Below are positions 53,181-61,560 of a stretch of 64,000 nt of DNA, piece after piece. Position 1 is the stretch's first letter. The number at the start of each line of letters is the position of its first letter. The translations under genes and the position numbers were made by a program. The notes under the pieces were generated by a model. It was given only the letters and a program-made list of their open reading frames with translations. It had not been told where the DNA came from and made no database searches. Origin of the DNA: CBDIHP01 sp965279195 (GTDB lineage Bacteria > Planctomycetota > Planctomycetia > Isosphaerales > Isosphaeraceae). Location of the stretch: positions 1 through 64,000 of the forward strand of contig CBDIHP010000041.1 of NCBI GenBank assembly GCA_965279195.1, given 5' to 3'.

Positions 53181-53324
53181 ATGTCCACGGCCTCCCGGCG
53201 GATCGATCCGGACGCCTGGCGCGACAGCCGGATCATCGTTGGGGTCTTCCTGCTTCGGCTCGTGGGTTACGTGCTCGGCCTGAGGCGGCGACGGCGGGCC
53301 CCAACGGAGTTGGGGCCGATCTGA
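53181..53324 (+). CDS. Possible small protein, 47 residues
   Basis: An ATG at 53181 opens 47 codons: STASRRIDPDAWRDSRIIVG, then a short hydrophobic stretch and an Arg-rich end. Upstream in the same frame a TAG at 53148 interrupts a longer piece from ATG 53106, so this could be a remnant. There is no ribosome binding site. The rest of the 410-base gap (53103-53513) holds nothing I can support. Confidence 0.15.
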   Translation: MSTASRRIDPDAWRDSRIIVGVFLLRLVGYVLGLRRRRRAPTELGPI

Positions 53325-53513
53325 GTGGGGAATCCGGGTGCCAGGGGAATGCGTCGCGGTGGTCTCTCGCGTCCGTAACCGGGGGCTGGTACTCTCTTTT
53401 CGATCCGGCGCACGCCGGTCGCCGGCGAGCCCGCCCCGTGCCTTCCGACCGATCCCAAACGACCAGCCCGGTGGCGTCGCCCGACGTCCCCGCGGCCCCG
53501 CGAGAGACCGCCG

Positions 53514-54737
53514 ATGAACTCGACGATCCGGAACAAACTCTCGGTGATGTTCTTCCTGGAGTACGTCATCTGGGGGGCCTGGCTGCCCCTTCTGAGCGTC
53601 TACCTCGGCGCGAAGTATCTGAATTTCAGCGGCGGCGAAACGGCATGGGTCTTCAACGCCTTCGCGATCGCCTCACTCACCGGCATGTTCTTCGGCGGCC
53701 AGCTCGCCGACCGCTACTTCGCGCAGGAGAAGTTCCTGGCCTTCAGCCATCTGATCGGTGGGCTGGCGATGTTCGGGTTGCTGTTCGCCACGAGCTTCTG
53801 GGGCTTCTTCGGGCTGATGCTCCTCCACTGTTTCTTCTACGTCCCGACGCTCTCGATCACGAACGCCATCGCGTTCGCGAATCTGAAGGACGGGCAGAAC
53901 GACTTCGGCAAGGTCCGGCTCTGGGGCACGATCGGCTGGATCGCGGCGTCCTGGCCGCTGATCTTCCTCCCGGATAACTCGGTCCGGATGATCTTCGTGA
54001 TCTCGGGTATCGCCTCGCTCGTCCTGGCCGGCTTCTGCCTCACCCTCCCGAACACCCCGCCCACCCCCGCCAAGGAAGGCGAAGGCTTCGCCCCGATCGC
54101 GGCGATGAAGCTCCTGGCCATCCCGAGCATCTTGATCCTGTTCATCGTGACCTTCCTCGACTCGGTCGTGCACTACGGCTACTTCTTCTGGACCGGGCCG
54201 TTCTTCAGCCACCTGGGCCTTCAGGAGAAGTGGATCGCCCCGGCGATGAGCATCGGCCAGATCATGGAAATCATCGCGATGGCGATCCTCGGGGGCTTCC
54301 TCAAGAAGCTCGGCTGGCGGACGACCATGATCATCGGCGTCCTCGGCCAGGCGATCCGGTTCGGGGCTTACTCCCTAGCCACCCCCTCGACGCTCTGGCT
54401 CGCGATCGCCGTCAATGTCGTCCACGGCTTCGCCTACGCCTGCTTCTTCGCCACCGTCTACATCTTCGTGGACGAGAATTTCCCCAAGGACGTTCGCTCC
54501 AGTGCCCAGAGCCTGTTCAACCTGAACATCCTCGGGATCGCCCAGTTCGTCTCCAACTACCTGTGGGGCTATTTGAAGGATTCAGGCCAGTTCGGGGCCG
54601 GCGAGAAGATCGCCTATCACCAGCTCTTCCTGGTCCCCATGGGCCTGGCGATCTTCGCCGCGGTGGTGCTCGCGATCTTCTTCCACCCGCCCAAGGGCGA
54701 GGCCAACGCCAATCTCTCGGAACCGCTCCCGCACTGA
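53514..54737 (+). CDS. MFS transporter, nucleoside permease (NupG) type
   Basis: A 407-residue permease with 12 predicted membrane helices. The N-terminus RNKLSVMFFLEYVIWGAWLP and the following YLGAKYLNFSGGETAWVFNA match the nucleoside:proton symporter group seen in planctomycetes and Bacteroidetes. The MFS loop reads GQLADRYFAQEKFLAFSHLI and a later piece is GKVRLWGTIGWIAASWPLIF. The second half starts after a polar loop (TPPTPAKEGEGFAP). It is alone on the plus strand with a terminator 42 bases after the stop. The substrate, probably nucleosides, is inferred from family only. Confidence 0.75.
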   Translation: MNSTIRNKLSVMFFLEYVIWGAWLPLLSVYLGAKYLNFSGGETAWVFNAFAIASLTGMFFGGQLADRYFAQEKFLAFSHLIGGLAMFGLLFATSFWGFFGLMLLHCFFYVPTLSITNAIAFANLKDGQNDFGKVRLWGTIGWIAASWPLIFLPDNSVRMIFVISGIASLVLAGFCLTLPNTPPTPAKEGEGFAPIAAMKLLAIPSILILFIVTFLDSVVHYGYFFWTGPFFSHLGLQEKWIAPAMSIGQIMEIIAMAILGGFLKKLGWRTTMIIGVLGQAIRFGAYSLATPSTLWLAIAVNVVHGFAYACFFATVYIFVDENFPKDVRSSAQSLFNLNILGIAQFVSNYLWGYLKDSGQFGAGEKIAYHQLFLVPMGLAIFAAVVLAIFFHPPKGEANANLSEPLPH

Positions 54738-54778
54738 TCCCGGTTTCGAAAACGCGGGAACAAAGCCAATTCGAGAGG

Positions 54779-54807
54779 AGCCGTCCGACCCGGGGCGGCT
54801 CTTTTTG
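54779..54807 (+). terminator. Rho-independent terminator of the MFS gene
   Basis: A stem of about 10 bp (54779-54787 with 54794-54802, one G-T) and a six-base loop, followed by TTTTT at 54803-54807. Confidence 0.8.
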
Positions 54808-54851
54808 TAGGGTGTGGTGGCCGCGAGGACCCGGCCTCCGCACCCTACGGC

Positions 54852-56042
54852 TCAAAGCGAGCGAATCTCCTCCATCAATCGCGCCGCCACCCGGGAGCAG
54901 GCGTTTCCCCTCGCGAACGTGCGGTTGGACTCGCGGACGTTCGCATCGGTCCCGAACTCCAGAAGTCCCGAGAGCTGCGCCAGGAATTCCTGGGGGGACT
55001 CGGCCACGCGGAGTCGGTCGGAATGAAGGCGGCACTCGGGCAGCGCGGTGGAGACCGCCGGGAGGCCGCAGGCCAGGTAGTCCATGATTTTGGTCGGGCA
55101 ACTCGCCAGGTTGAACGGGTGGTCGGTCCGGTAGGGGATCAGGCCGACGTCGAACGAGCGGTTGAACCGGGCGACCTCCGCCTGGCTGCGGAGCCCCATC
55201 CGGTGCACGTTCGGCCGGGCGAAGGCGGCCCGGCGTTTACGCTGCCAGTCCTGGTCGCCAGAGTCGTCGGGGTTGCCGACGAGGATCAAAGAGGCCGATG
55301 GGAAGGCGTCCGAGACTCGCCTGACCAGCTCCCAGTCGACCCGGTCCTCCATCGTGCCGACGTAGCCGATCCAGGGATGGGGCAAGGGTTTGAGTTCGGG
55401 CGGAGGCTCCGCCGGGGCATCCTGCACGGAGAGCCAGTGATCCGGCGCGCCGTGGGGGACGTGGAGGATCCGCCCGGCCCGCTCGGGGTGGAGGGCCCGG
55501 GCCTCCCTGGCACGGAAGTCGGAGACGAAGCAGCAGAGGTCCGCCCGCCGGACGGCCTCGGCCTCCAGCTCCGCAACCGAACTGGCTTCGTTCGGCCAGT
55601 AGAGCCGGTAGTCGTCGACGTTGAAGTAGATCAGGAGGTCCGGTTCGATCAGGTCGGCGAGGGTGAGGTAGTGCGGATAGGTGATGACCAGGGCGAGCGG
55701 GGCCGGCCGGTCGAGCGACCTCCGCCACGACCGGACGGTCGCGGCGATAGGCCGCATTCCCAAGCGAGGCCAGCGGTTGAGCCAGCCCGGGGGGAGGGAG
55801 AGTTGTCGCCGCGAGAGGGTCGGCGTCTCCTGGACCCGGGGGGCCGATCGCCAGGATCCCCATCGGGAGCGTGCCTGGCGGACATCCAGGCATTCCAGCA
55901 GGATCGTGCGGACGCCGTTGCCACGGCACTCGCGGAAGAGGTGGTCGGTCGTATACCAACCGGCATCGGCCACGGCGAGGTCGAGCGGCTCGGCGCCAAC
56001 GATCGGCTTCGCCTCGCCGTAATTTCGGGAGAGGAGGGTCAT
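54852..56042 (-). CDS. GT-B glycosyltransferase (group 1-like)
   Basis: A 396-residue cytoplasmic glycosyltransferase. The N-terminal half reads LITYPHYLTLADLIEPDLLI and IYFNVDDYRLY, then an interdomain ILHVPHGAPDHW. The C-terminal half has PWIGYVGTMEDRVDWELVRR, LILVGNPDD and the donor site region FDVGLIPYRTDHPFNLASC, then PTKIMDYLACGLPAVSTALP, a group 1 signature in which Glu is replaced by Asp. The start 56042 has a GAAGG-type site. The family often makes cell-surface or exopolysaccharides. Donor and acceptor are unknown. Other glycosyltransferase genes lie at 58.7-63.5 kb. Confidence 0.8.
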   Translation of the reverse strand: MTLLSRNYGEAKPIVGAEPLDLAVADAGWYTTDHLFRECRGNGVRTILLECLDVRQARSRWGSWRSAPRVQETPTLSRRQLSLPPGWLNRWPRLGMRPIAATVRSWRRSLDRPAPLALVITYPHYLTLADLIEPDLLIYFNVDDYRLYWPNEASSVAELEAEAVRRADLCCFVSDFRAREARALHPERAGRILHVPHGAPDHWLSVQDAPAEPPPELKPLPHPWIGYVGTMEDRVDWELVRRVSDAFPSASLILVGNPDDSGDQDWQRKRRAAFARPNVHRMGLRSQAEVARFNRSFDVGLIPYRTDHPFNLASCPTKIMDYLACGLPAVSTALPECRLHSDRLRVAESPQEFLAQLSGLLEFGTDANVRESNRTFARGNACSRVAARLMEEIRSL

Positions 56043-56254
56043 CCTTCGGGCTCCTTCCCAGGCGGGTCGTTCGTCGTGCTCGTTGAGGAGATAGTCGAGG
56101 AAACTTGACTCGGGATGACGCGCCTTGAGGCGATTTTGTGGCCTATAATCGGGGTAATCGGCACGACCTGAAATCCATCTGCAGATTCTGCATCGGTCCC
56201 ATTTGACGAAGTCCTCGGATCGGGAAAAGTTTGTGCAGATCGCCCGGATAGTTG
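56043..56254. other. Intergenic region before the small-RNA unit
   Basis: About 210 bases with no gene supported. It should hold the promoter for the minus-strand glycosyltransferase. Confidence 0.3.
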
Positions 56255-56283
56255 TTGGCGCGGGCTTTCTCGGGGACTAGAAT
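56255..56283 (+). promoter_or_regulatory. Near-consensus promoter of a short RNA
   Basis: TTGGCG at 56255-56260 and TAGAAT at 56278-56283 are 17 bases apart. Transcription would begin near 56290. The next strong terminator lies only about 80 bases on. Confidence 0.5.
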
Positions 56284-56289
56284 CCTGAC

Positions 56290-56396
56290 ATCACCCACCG
56301 GCCCAATTGAGCCCCCGTGTTTTGGGGGAGCGGCAACCGTCGCAGGCGTGTGGGGCAGCGGCAAGGATGCCGGGCCGATCCAGGCCCGGCTTTTTT
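56290..56396 (+). ncRNA. Possible small RNA or leader ending in a terminator
   Basis: The stretch between a good promoter and a strong terminator is about 107 bases and contains no start with a ribosome binding site. It has a CCCCC-GTGTTTT-GGGGG hairpin near 56313 and a GC-rich middle. I do not recognise a known RNA family; it is not SRP, 6S or tmRNA. If transcription reads through, it would be a leader of the small protein gene at 56545, and the terminator would act as an attenuator. Confidence 0.4.
56369..56396 (+). terminator. Strong intrinsic terminator
   Basis: Perfect 8-bp stem (56369-56376 with 56383-56390), six-base loop and TTTTTT at 56391-56396. It lies 148 bases before the next start codon on the same strand. 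Confidence 0.85.
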
Positions 56397-56544
56397 GTCG
56401 ACTGGGGGATGGTGTCGCGGATTCTCGTGAACCCCAGCGGTCAGCGGCACTCCGACCCGATCGGATCGGCCAGGCTGACGTGGGCGGAACGTCCGCTGCA
56501 CGTCTCGCCACTTGGATGGACACCTTGAGGAAAGGCAGAGACTG

Positions 56545-56940
56545 ATGACCTCGATCGCCCTGTTCACCGCCCTTTCGATCGTGACCTGTCACGGCGCCAA
56601 GTGCGCCCCGGCCCCGTGCCCCCCGCCCGCCCCGGTCTGCGTCGTCGTCGAGGCCCCGTGCCCCCCGCCCGCCCCGGTCTGCGAGCCGGTCGCCTGCGCC
56701 CCCAAGAAGTGCCACCTGCCGAAGCTGAAGATGCCGAAGATCAGCCTCTTCAGGAAGTGCCACAAGCCCGCCTGCGAGCCGGTCGTCTACGCCGAGCCCT
56801 GCGCCACCTACGAGGCCCCGGCCGTCTACTCCACCCCCCAGGCGACTCCCCAGGCCACCCCGCAGGCCATGCCCGTCGCCCCGACCAAGCAGAGCCGCCG
56901 CTTCACCCCCGGCTCGATCGTCGTCTACCGCGCCAACTGA
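56545..56940 (+). CDS. Small exported Cys/Pro-rich protein
   Basis: A 131-residue protein of unknown function. It opens with a short hydrophobic run (MTSIALFTALSIVTCHGAKC), a likely signal. Then come two near-identical units, each with PCPPPAPVC, and CEPV repeats, many paired cysteines (C-x3-C type), a Lys-rich segment (PKLKMPKISLFRKCHKPACE), and a tail with four near-repeats of ATPQ. Cysteine repeats suggest disulfide-linked or metal-binding surface material. An in-frame ATG at 56512 is possible, but the one at 56545 starts the signal. A strong terminator follows at 56972. Confidence 0.65.
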   Translation: MTSIALFTALSIVTCHGAKCAPAPCPPPAPVCVVVEAPCPPPAPVCEPVACAPKKCHLPKLKMPKISLFRKCHKPACEPVVYAEPCATYEAPAVYSTPQATPQATPQAMPVAPTKQSRRFTPGSIVVYRAN

Positions 56941-56971
56941 GCACGGCCTGACCCGATCCGACGCGGAATGA

Positions 56972-57011
56972 AACAAGGCCCGCCGCTCGAACCCGAGCGG
57001 CGGGCCTTGTT
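56972..57011. terminator. Long hairpin terminator
   Basis: An 18-bp perfect stem (56972-56989 with 56994-57011) and a 4-base loop after the Cys/Pro-rich gene; T-rich sequence follows. It may also protect against read-through from the DUF1573 gene facing it. Confidence 0.8.
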
Positions 57012-57213
57012 CGTTTCCTTGGAGTGCAGCAGTTCGACTGCCGTTTCCCTTACGACAGATTGGTTCAGCGGAACCAGGTTGCCCTTGGCGGGAACCACGC
57101 GTCACGGGACCGACTGAGCATGCTTTGACTTGGCGGGACGCGCACCGACCCGTGCCCGGATTCTGCCGTCTGGCATGGGGTGAGCGGCAGCCGAACTGCC
57201 GCACTCCGAAGGA

Positions 57214-58221
57214 TCAGGGGACGATCGTCGCGAAGGCGGTGAGCTTCGCCGGGGGCTCATCCTTCTGATCGGTCTGGATCTCGACCGCGCCGTTGTACGG
57301 GCCAGGCTGGCTCGGGGCCGTGAAGGTGACCTTGATCGAGTGCAGGGGCCTGGAATCGGCCACCGCACCGTCGATGGTCAACTCGGGTCGGGTCGATTGC
57401 GACTTGGTGATCTTGAACGGCTTGGCCGAGCGGACCAGGAAGACCTTGGTCACCTGGCTGCCCGCCTTCATCCGCCCAAGGTTCACGACCGACGGCGAGA
57501 CGACCACGTTGGCCTGGATGTTCGCGGCCACGGAGACCGGGATGGTCGGGGCGTTCGGGTCGTTGGTCCGCAGGACGATCTCGTCCTTGAAGAAGCCGGT
57601 CGGGGCGGTGTTGAGCAGGCCGGCGGTCAGCTTGTACTGGACCTGCCCCCCCGTACGGCTGCCCTCCACGACGTCCAGGCGTGCGGTCAGGTGCGGGCTC
57701 TGGTGGCTGGACTTCTCGATCCCCCACTCGGCCTGGCCGCCGGCGTAGGTGAGGGTCAGTTCCAGCTTGGGGGTCGCTCCCCGGTTGAGGGTGCCGAAGT
57801 CGACGACGCCCGGGTTCAGGACGATGTCCGACCGGATGAAGCAGGAAAGGTTGAGGTCGACCTCCTGGAAGGTCGGCTTGTCGAGCACGAGCACCAGGCC
57901 CGAGGGCTTGGGGCCGTTGAAGTTGGTCGTGTCGATGACCGCCTCGATCACCGTCTGCGTGCCCGGAGGGATCTCCTTGGCGCCGACGGTCACCGACGTG
58001 CAGCCGCACTTGGGCTTCCAGGTCAGGATGCGAATGTCCTGATCCGTGGTGTTGACGATCTTGAAGGCGTGCCGGACCTTCGACCCCTTGGCCACCGTCC
58101 CGAAGTCGAACTGGCGTTCGGGGAAGACCTGGGAGACCCAGTCCTGCGCATGCGCGGCCGAGGGGCCGATGAGCGCGAGGCCGGCGAGGGCGATGAACAA
58201 CCGTCGAGGATATGGACGCAT
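57214..58221 (-). CDS. Exported DUF1573 protein
   Basis: A 335-residue exported protein. Start 58221 has an AAGGGG site and opens a signal peptide (LFIALAGLALIGPSAAHA). Mature residues begin with FDFGTVAKGSKVRHAFKIVN, NTTDQDIRIL and KCGCTSV, the DUF1573 signature of a small Ig-like (ASPM/SPD2/hydin-type) beta domain. Two or three more beta domains follow (VVDFGTLNRGATPKLELTL, VVNLGRMKAGSQVTKVFLV). The CGCT pair is the only conserved Cys. The function is unknown; such domains usually bind other proteins at the cell surface. Confidence 0.83.
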   Translation of the reverse strand: MRPYPRRLFIALAGLALIGPSAAHAQDWVSQVFPERQFDFGTVAKGSKVRHAFKIVNTTDQDIRILTWKPKCGCTSVTVGAKEIPPGTQTVIEAVIDTTNFNGPKPSGLVLVLDKPTFQEVDLNLSCFIRSDIVLNPGVVDFGTLNRGATPKLELTLTYAGGQAEWGIEKSSHQSPHLTARLDVVEGSRTGGQVQYKLTAGLLNTAPTGFFKDEIVLRTNDPNAPTIPVSVAANIQANVVVSPSVVNLGRMKAGSQVTKVFLVRSAKPFKITKSQSTRPELTIDGAVADSRPLHSIKVTFTAPSQPGPYNGAVEIQTDQKDEPPAKLTAFATIVP

Positions 58222-58675
58222 TGGGAACCCCTTTTCCCAGAGTGTCGCCCGACCGCCCGCGCGGGGGAGCGGCCCACCCCGTTCGGGGCCCGACACCTCC
58301 GTGCGAATCCGTCGGACGCTACGATTCCGGCCAATCCCTCGAACCGGCGGGCCCGGACTGGTCGGGCCCCTTCGTGCCGCTCACCGCCGTCATCGATCGG
58401 GCTCATCTCCTGCCACGATCGCCGGCGGGCCCGGGGTCGGCGGATCGCCGAGTCCCCAGGCTAGCTGAAGAATAACACATCCCCCGCATCCTGAGACCGT
58501 CGACTTCCCGGTTCCGGCAGATTGGGCCCAACGCATGGGCATCCGGCTTGCCTATGAGGGACGCATGAGGATTGCGCGATGTTCCCGGAACTTCGGGGAA
58601 AACCGGATTGTCACGGACATTTGCGGCGTAAGATGAACGCAGGAAGACAACCGAACCGTCCCTGGCGGGGCACCC
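58222..58675. other. Divergent intergenic region
   Basis: About 450 bases between the DUF1573 gene and the GT4 gene. It contains a possible promoter at 58608-58634 and no supported gene. Confidence 0.4.
58608..58634 (+). promoter_or_regulatory. Possible promoter of the GT4 glycosyltransferase gene
   Basis: TTGTCA at 58608-58613 and TAAGAT at 58629-58634; the spacer is short (15 bases). The start codon lies about 35 bases after the -10 end. Confidence 0.35.
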
Positions 58676-59827
58676 ATGCGGATCGCGATCGTCACCGAGA
58701 CCTACCTCCCTCAACTGAATGGCGTCTCGAGGACACTCAGCCAGCTCGTGCGCGAACTCCACAGGCGCGGGCACTCCGTGCTCGTCGTCCATCCGGATTA
58801 CGGCGAGATTGCGGATGAGGCGGAGCACGCGACGCTGCCGTCAGTCCGTCTCCCGTTCTACAAGGAGGTCCGCGTCCCCCGGCCCCCCTACGGCCGGGCG
58901 ACCCGCGCGCTCGACGCCTTCCGGCCGGATCTGGTCCACATCGCCACCGAGGCTGTCCTCGGGCTGCGCGTGCTCCTACACTGCCATGCCCGGGGCTGGA
59001 AGGCGGTTTCGAGCTTCCACACCAATTTCGACCAGTACAGCGACCATTACCGAGTCGGGTGGGCCCGCGGGATCATCTGGCGATACCTCCGCTGGTTCCA
59101 CAACTCGACCCTGGAGACCTACGTCCCCTCGAAGGCCACGATTAGCGGGCTCGACTTGCGAGGGTTCGAGCGGCTTCGCCTCTGGCCCCGCGGGGTGGAC
59201 GGGCTACTGTTCCGCCCGAACCGCCCCGGCCGGCGGGAGATCCGCGAACGGCTCGGCCTGGGGCCCGATGACGTCCTCATCGGCCACGTGAGCCGGCTGG
59301 CCGTCGAGAAGAACGTCGAATACCTGGGAGCAGCCCTTTCCGAGGCCGCCCGACTGCGTCCTGGGACGCGCTTCCTGATCGTTGGCGACGGCCCATCCCG
59401 GCCGGAACTCGAAGCCAGGCTAGGGGATGCGGCGCTCTTGGTCGGTTACCAGACGGGGGACGACCTGGCCGACTATTACTCGGCGGCCGACGTGTTCGCC
59501 TTCGCCAGCGTGACCGAAACGTTCGGGAACGTGGTGCTGGAGGCGCTGGCCTCGGGGCTCCCCGTCGTGGCCATCCGGGCGGGCGGCGTGGGCGAGATCG
59601 TATGCGACGGGGAGACGGGAATCTTCATCGAGCAGGGCGAGCCGCCGATCAATTTCGCGCGGGCCCTGGTGCATCTGGCCGACGACCCGACCAGGCGGCG
59701 GCAACTCGCGGAGAACGCCCGGGCCTACGCCCGTCAGCAGACCTGGGAAGCGATCCACGGCCAGTTGATCGAGAGTTATTCCCGGGTCATCGAGACCGTC
59801 CGCCCCGGCCAGATGGCCTGGGCCTGA
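58676..59827 (+). CDS. GT4 glycosyltransferase, mannosyltransferase MgtA-like
   Basis: A 383-residue GT-B enzyme. It opens with RIAIVTETYLPQLNGVSRTL, the start typical of lipid- and phosphatidylinositol-mannosyltransferases. DLVHIATEAVLGLRVLLHC, SSFHTNFDQYSDHYRVGW and a LRLWPRGVDGLLFRP interdomain follow. The donor domain has IGHVSRLAVEKNVEYL, FLIVGDGPSRPEL and the conserved ADVFAFASVTETFGNVVLEA, with the two catalytic Glu residues (E-x7-E). GDP-mannose is the likely donor, the acceptor probably a membrane lipid; both are inferred. Its 3' end overlaps the convergent GT39-like gene by 52 bases. Confidence 0.85.
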   Translation: MRIAIVTETYLPQLNGVSRTLSQLVRELHRRGHSVLVVHPDYGEIADEAEHATLPSVRLPFYKEVRVPRPPYGRATRALDAFRPDLVHIATEAVLGLRVLLHCHARGWKAVSSFHTNFDQYSDHYRVGWARGIIWRYLRWFHNSTLETYVPSKATISGLDLRGFERLRLWPRGVDGLLFRPNRPGRREIRERLGLGPDDVLIGHVSRLAVEKNVEYLGAALSEAARLRPGTRFLIVGDGPSRPELEARLGDAALLVGYQTGDDLADYYSAADVFAFASVTETFGNVVLEALASGLPVVAIRAGGVGEIVCDGETGIFIEQGEPPINFARALVHLADDPTRRRQLAENARAYARQQTWEAIHGQLIESYSRVIETVRPGQMAWA

Positions 59828-61560
59828 TCGGGTTCGATCGAGGCGCGGAGTTCGAAGGTCTCGAACGCGCCGTAGAAATCCCGGCGGACCCAGAGGCCCT
59901 GGCCCTCGGGTGTCGCCGGGACGAGCCTCGACGGTAGGTACTGCTCCTCCAGCAGCTTGCGCAGCGCGGGGAAGGGGCGATCGGCCACGAAGATGAGCGG
60001 CGGCCGTTCGCGCAGAAGGTCGCGCGTGGTGCGTTCGATCCGAGGGACGATCTCGGCCGCGACGGCCGGAGGCATCCTCGACGGATCCATCGGGGCGAAC
60101 GCCTTCATGAGCGGGTCGACGAAGTTCTGCCGCGTGACCCCGTCCAGGCCCGAATAGAAGTAGAGCGGGCTCTGCCAGCCCCAGACGTAGAGGCCGGGCT
60201 GCTCGAACACCCGCGAACGCCGGCCAATCTCACGGCCAAGGTCACGCAGGGTGACCCACTGCCGCCCTCCTTTGTAACGCGATGTTACCTCCTCGGGGCT
60301 GACCCCGAGGTAGTCCCGTGCCTGGAGAAGCATCGTCCCGCCAATCGCCAGCACGACGCCGACCAGCCCCACGCCGGCCAGCGGCCCCGTCCACTTCCGA
60401 TCGGGTTCGGATGTTCGGATCTGATCCCGGCACGCAGCAGCGACGTAGCCGACGACTAGGGCAATTCCGGGCGTAGGGAGCAGGTAATAGTGCTGCCAGA
60501 ATAACCCCGAGCCGCCGACCTCGACCCAGGCGGCGAGGGACCAGAGGGCGACGAGGCGTGCCGTACCCTTGCGCTCGTCCCTCGCCGCCAGCATCGCGAC
60601 CAGGCCGGGCACAGCCATGAGCCACAGGGGCCAGGAGCCGGTGCCCCACCAGACGAGGTAATCGGTCTTGCCGAACGGCAGCGGCAACACCCCGCGCGGG
60701 TCGGCGTTGCCGGTGATCCACCGCACGAGCCGCGACGGCTGCCCGGGCTCCGGGGGCGTCTCGCGGGCCAGGGCGAGTCCGTAGCCGACGAAGTCGCGGA
60801 GGCCGTCGGCCAGCGCCCCTTGCATCAGCAGGACGACCATCGCCGCCACCCAGCACGAGGCAAATCCGGCTCCGAGTGCGGTGATGTGGATGAGTCGCGA
60901 TTTGACGGGCCTTTGACCGTCGATCAGACACATGGCCCCATACAGCGGCAGGAAGATCGCCGAGGTCTGCTTCACAAGTGACGCGGAGCCGACCATCACG
61001 CCGGCCAGGAGCCAGGATCGCCAGGAGCCGGCGGATCCCGTCGCGTGGACGACCGCCGCGAGCGAGGCGATGCCGAACAGGTTCATCATGTGCTCAAGAT
61101 TGGCCCCGTTGCCGAAGAGGTAGGGGTCGGTGCTGAGCAGGCTGAACGCGAAGGCCGAGACGTTCGCCGCCAGCGGCCCACGCAACTTCAGGCCGATCCA
61201 CCAGACCAGGCCGATCGTGGCAAGGACCATCGGCAAAGGCATCAGGCGGATGGTCCACTCGGTCGGGCCGCCGAGCTTCACCGCCAGGCCGTAGATCCAG
61301 TAGCCGAGCGGGGGCTTGTTCTCGGTGAGGTCGCGGTAGAGCACGTCGCCCGCGACCATCCGCTTGCCCATGTAGGCGTACACCGCCTCGTCGCAGTCGA
61401 GCGGCTCCGACTCCCCCTTGACCGTCGGCCAGAGGTTCACCCCGTATGCCTGCTTGATCGCGGGCGAGACGGTGTAGAGCCTGAGCCAGAGGTCGAAAAG
61501 CAAGATCGCGACGAGTGCGATCCACGACCACGCCGGCACCCGGCCGCGTTCTTCGCTCAT
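59776..61560 (-). CDS. GT39-like (ArnT/PMT-type) polytopic glycosyltransferase
   Basis: A 594-residue membrane enzyme that would transfer a sugar from a polyprenyl-phosphate carrier on the outer side of the membrane. The first loop has the GT39 acidic motif LDCDEAVYAYMGKRMVAGDV with DE as catalytic candidates, then LYRDLTENKPPLGYWIYGL. About eleven helices follow, e.g. LVLWWIG-type and LWLMAVPGLVAML. The outer C-terminal part is soluble (VTLRDLGREIGRRSRVFEQP). Start 61560 overlaps the stop of the preceding GT39 gene by four bases (ATGA), so both are translated together. Confidence 0.8.
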   Translation of the reverse strand: MSEERGRVPAWSWIALVAILLFDLWLRLYTVSPAIKQAYGVNLWPTVKGESEPLDCDEAVYAYMGKRMVAGDVLYRDLTENKPPLGYWIYGLAVKLGGPTEWTIRLMPLPMVLATIGLVWWIGLKLRGPLAANVSAFAFSLLSTDPYLFGNGANLEHMMNLFGIASLAAVVHATGSAGSWRSWLLAGVMVGSASLVKQTSAIFLPLYGAMCLIDGQRPVKSRLIHITALGAGFASCWVAAMVVLLMQGALADGLRDFVGYGLALARETPPEPGQPSRLVRWITGNADPRGVLPLPFGKTDYLVWWGTGSWPLWLMAVPGLVAMLAARDERKGTARLVALWSLAAWVEVGGSGLFWQHYYLLPTPGIALVVGYVAAACRDQIRTSEPDRKWTGPLAGVGLVGVVLAIGGTMLLQARDYLGVSPEEVTSRYKGGRQWVTLRDLGREIGRRSRVFEQPGLYVWGWQSPLYFYSGLDGVTRQNFVDPLMKAFAPMDPSRMPPAVAAEIVPRIERTTRDLLRERPPLIFVADRPFPALRKLLEEQYLPSRLVPATPEGQGLWVRRDFYGAFETFELRASIEPDQAQAIWPGRTVSMTRE

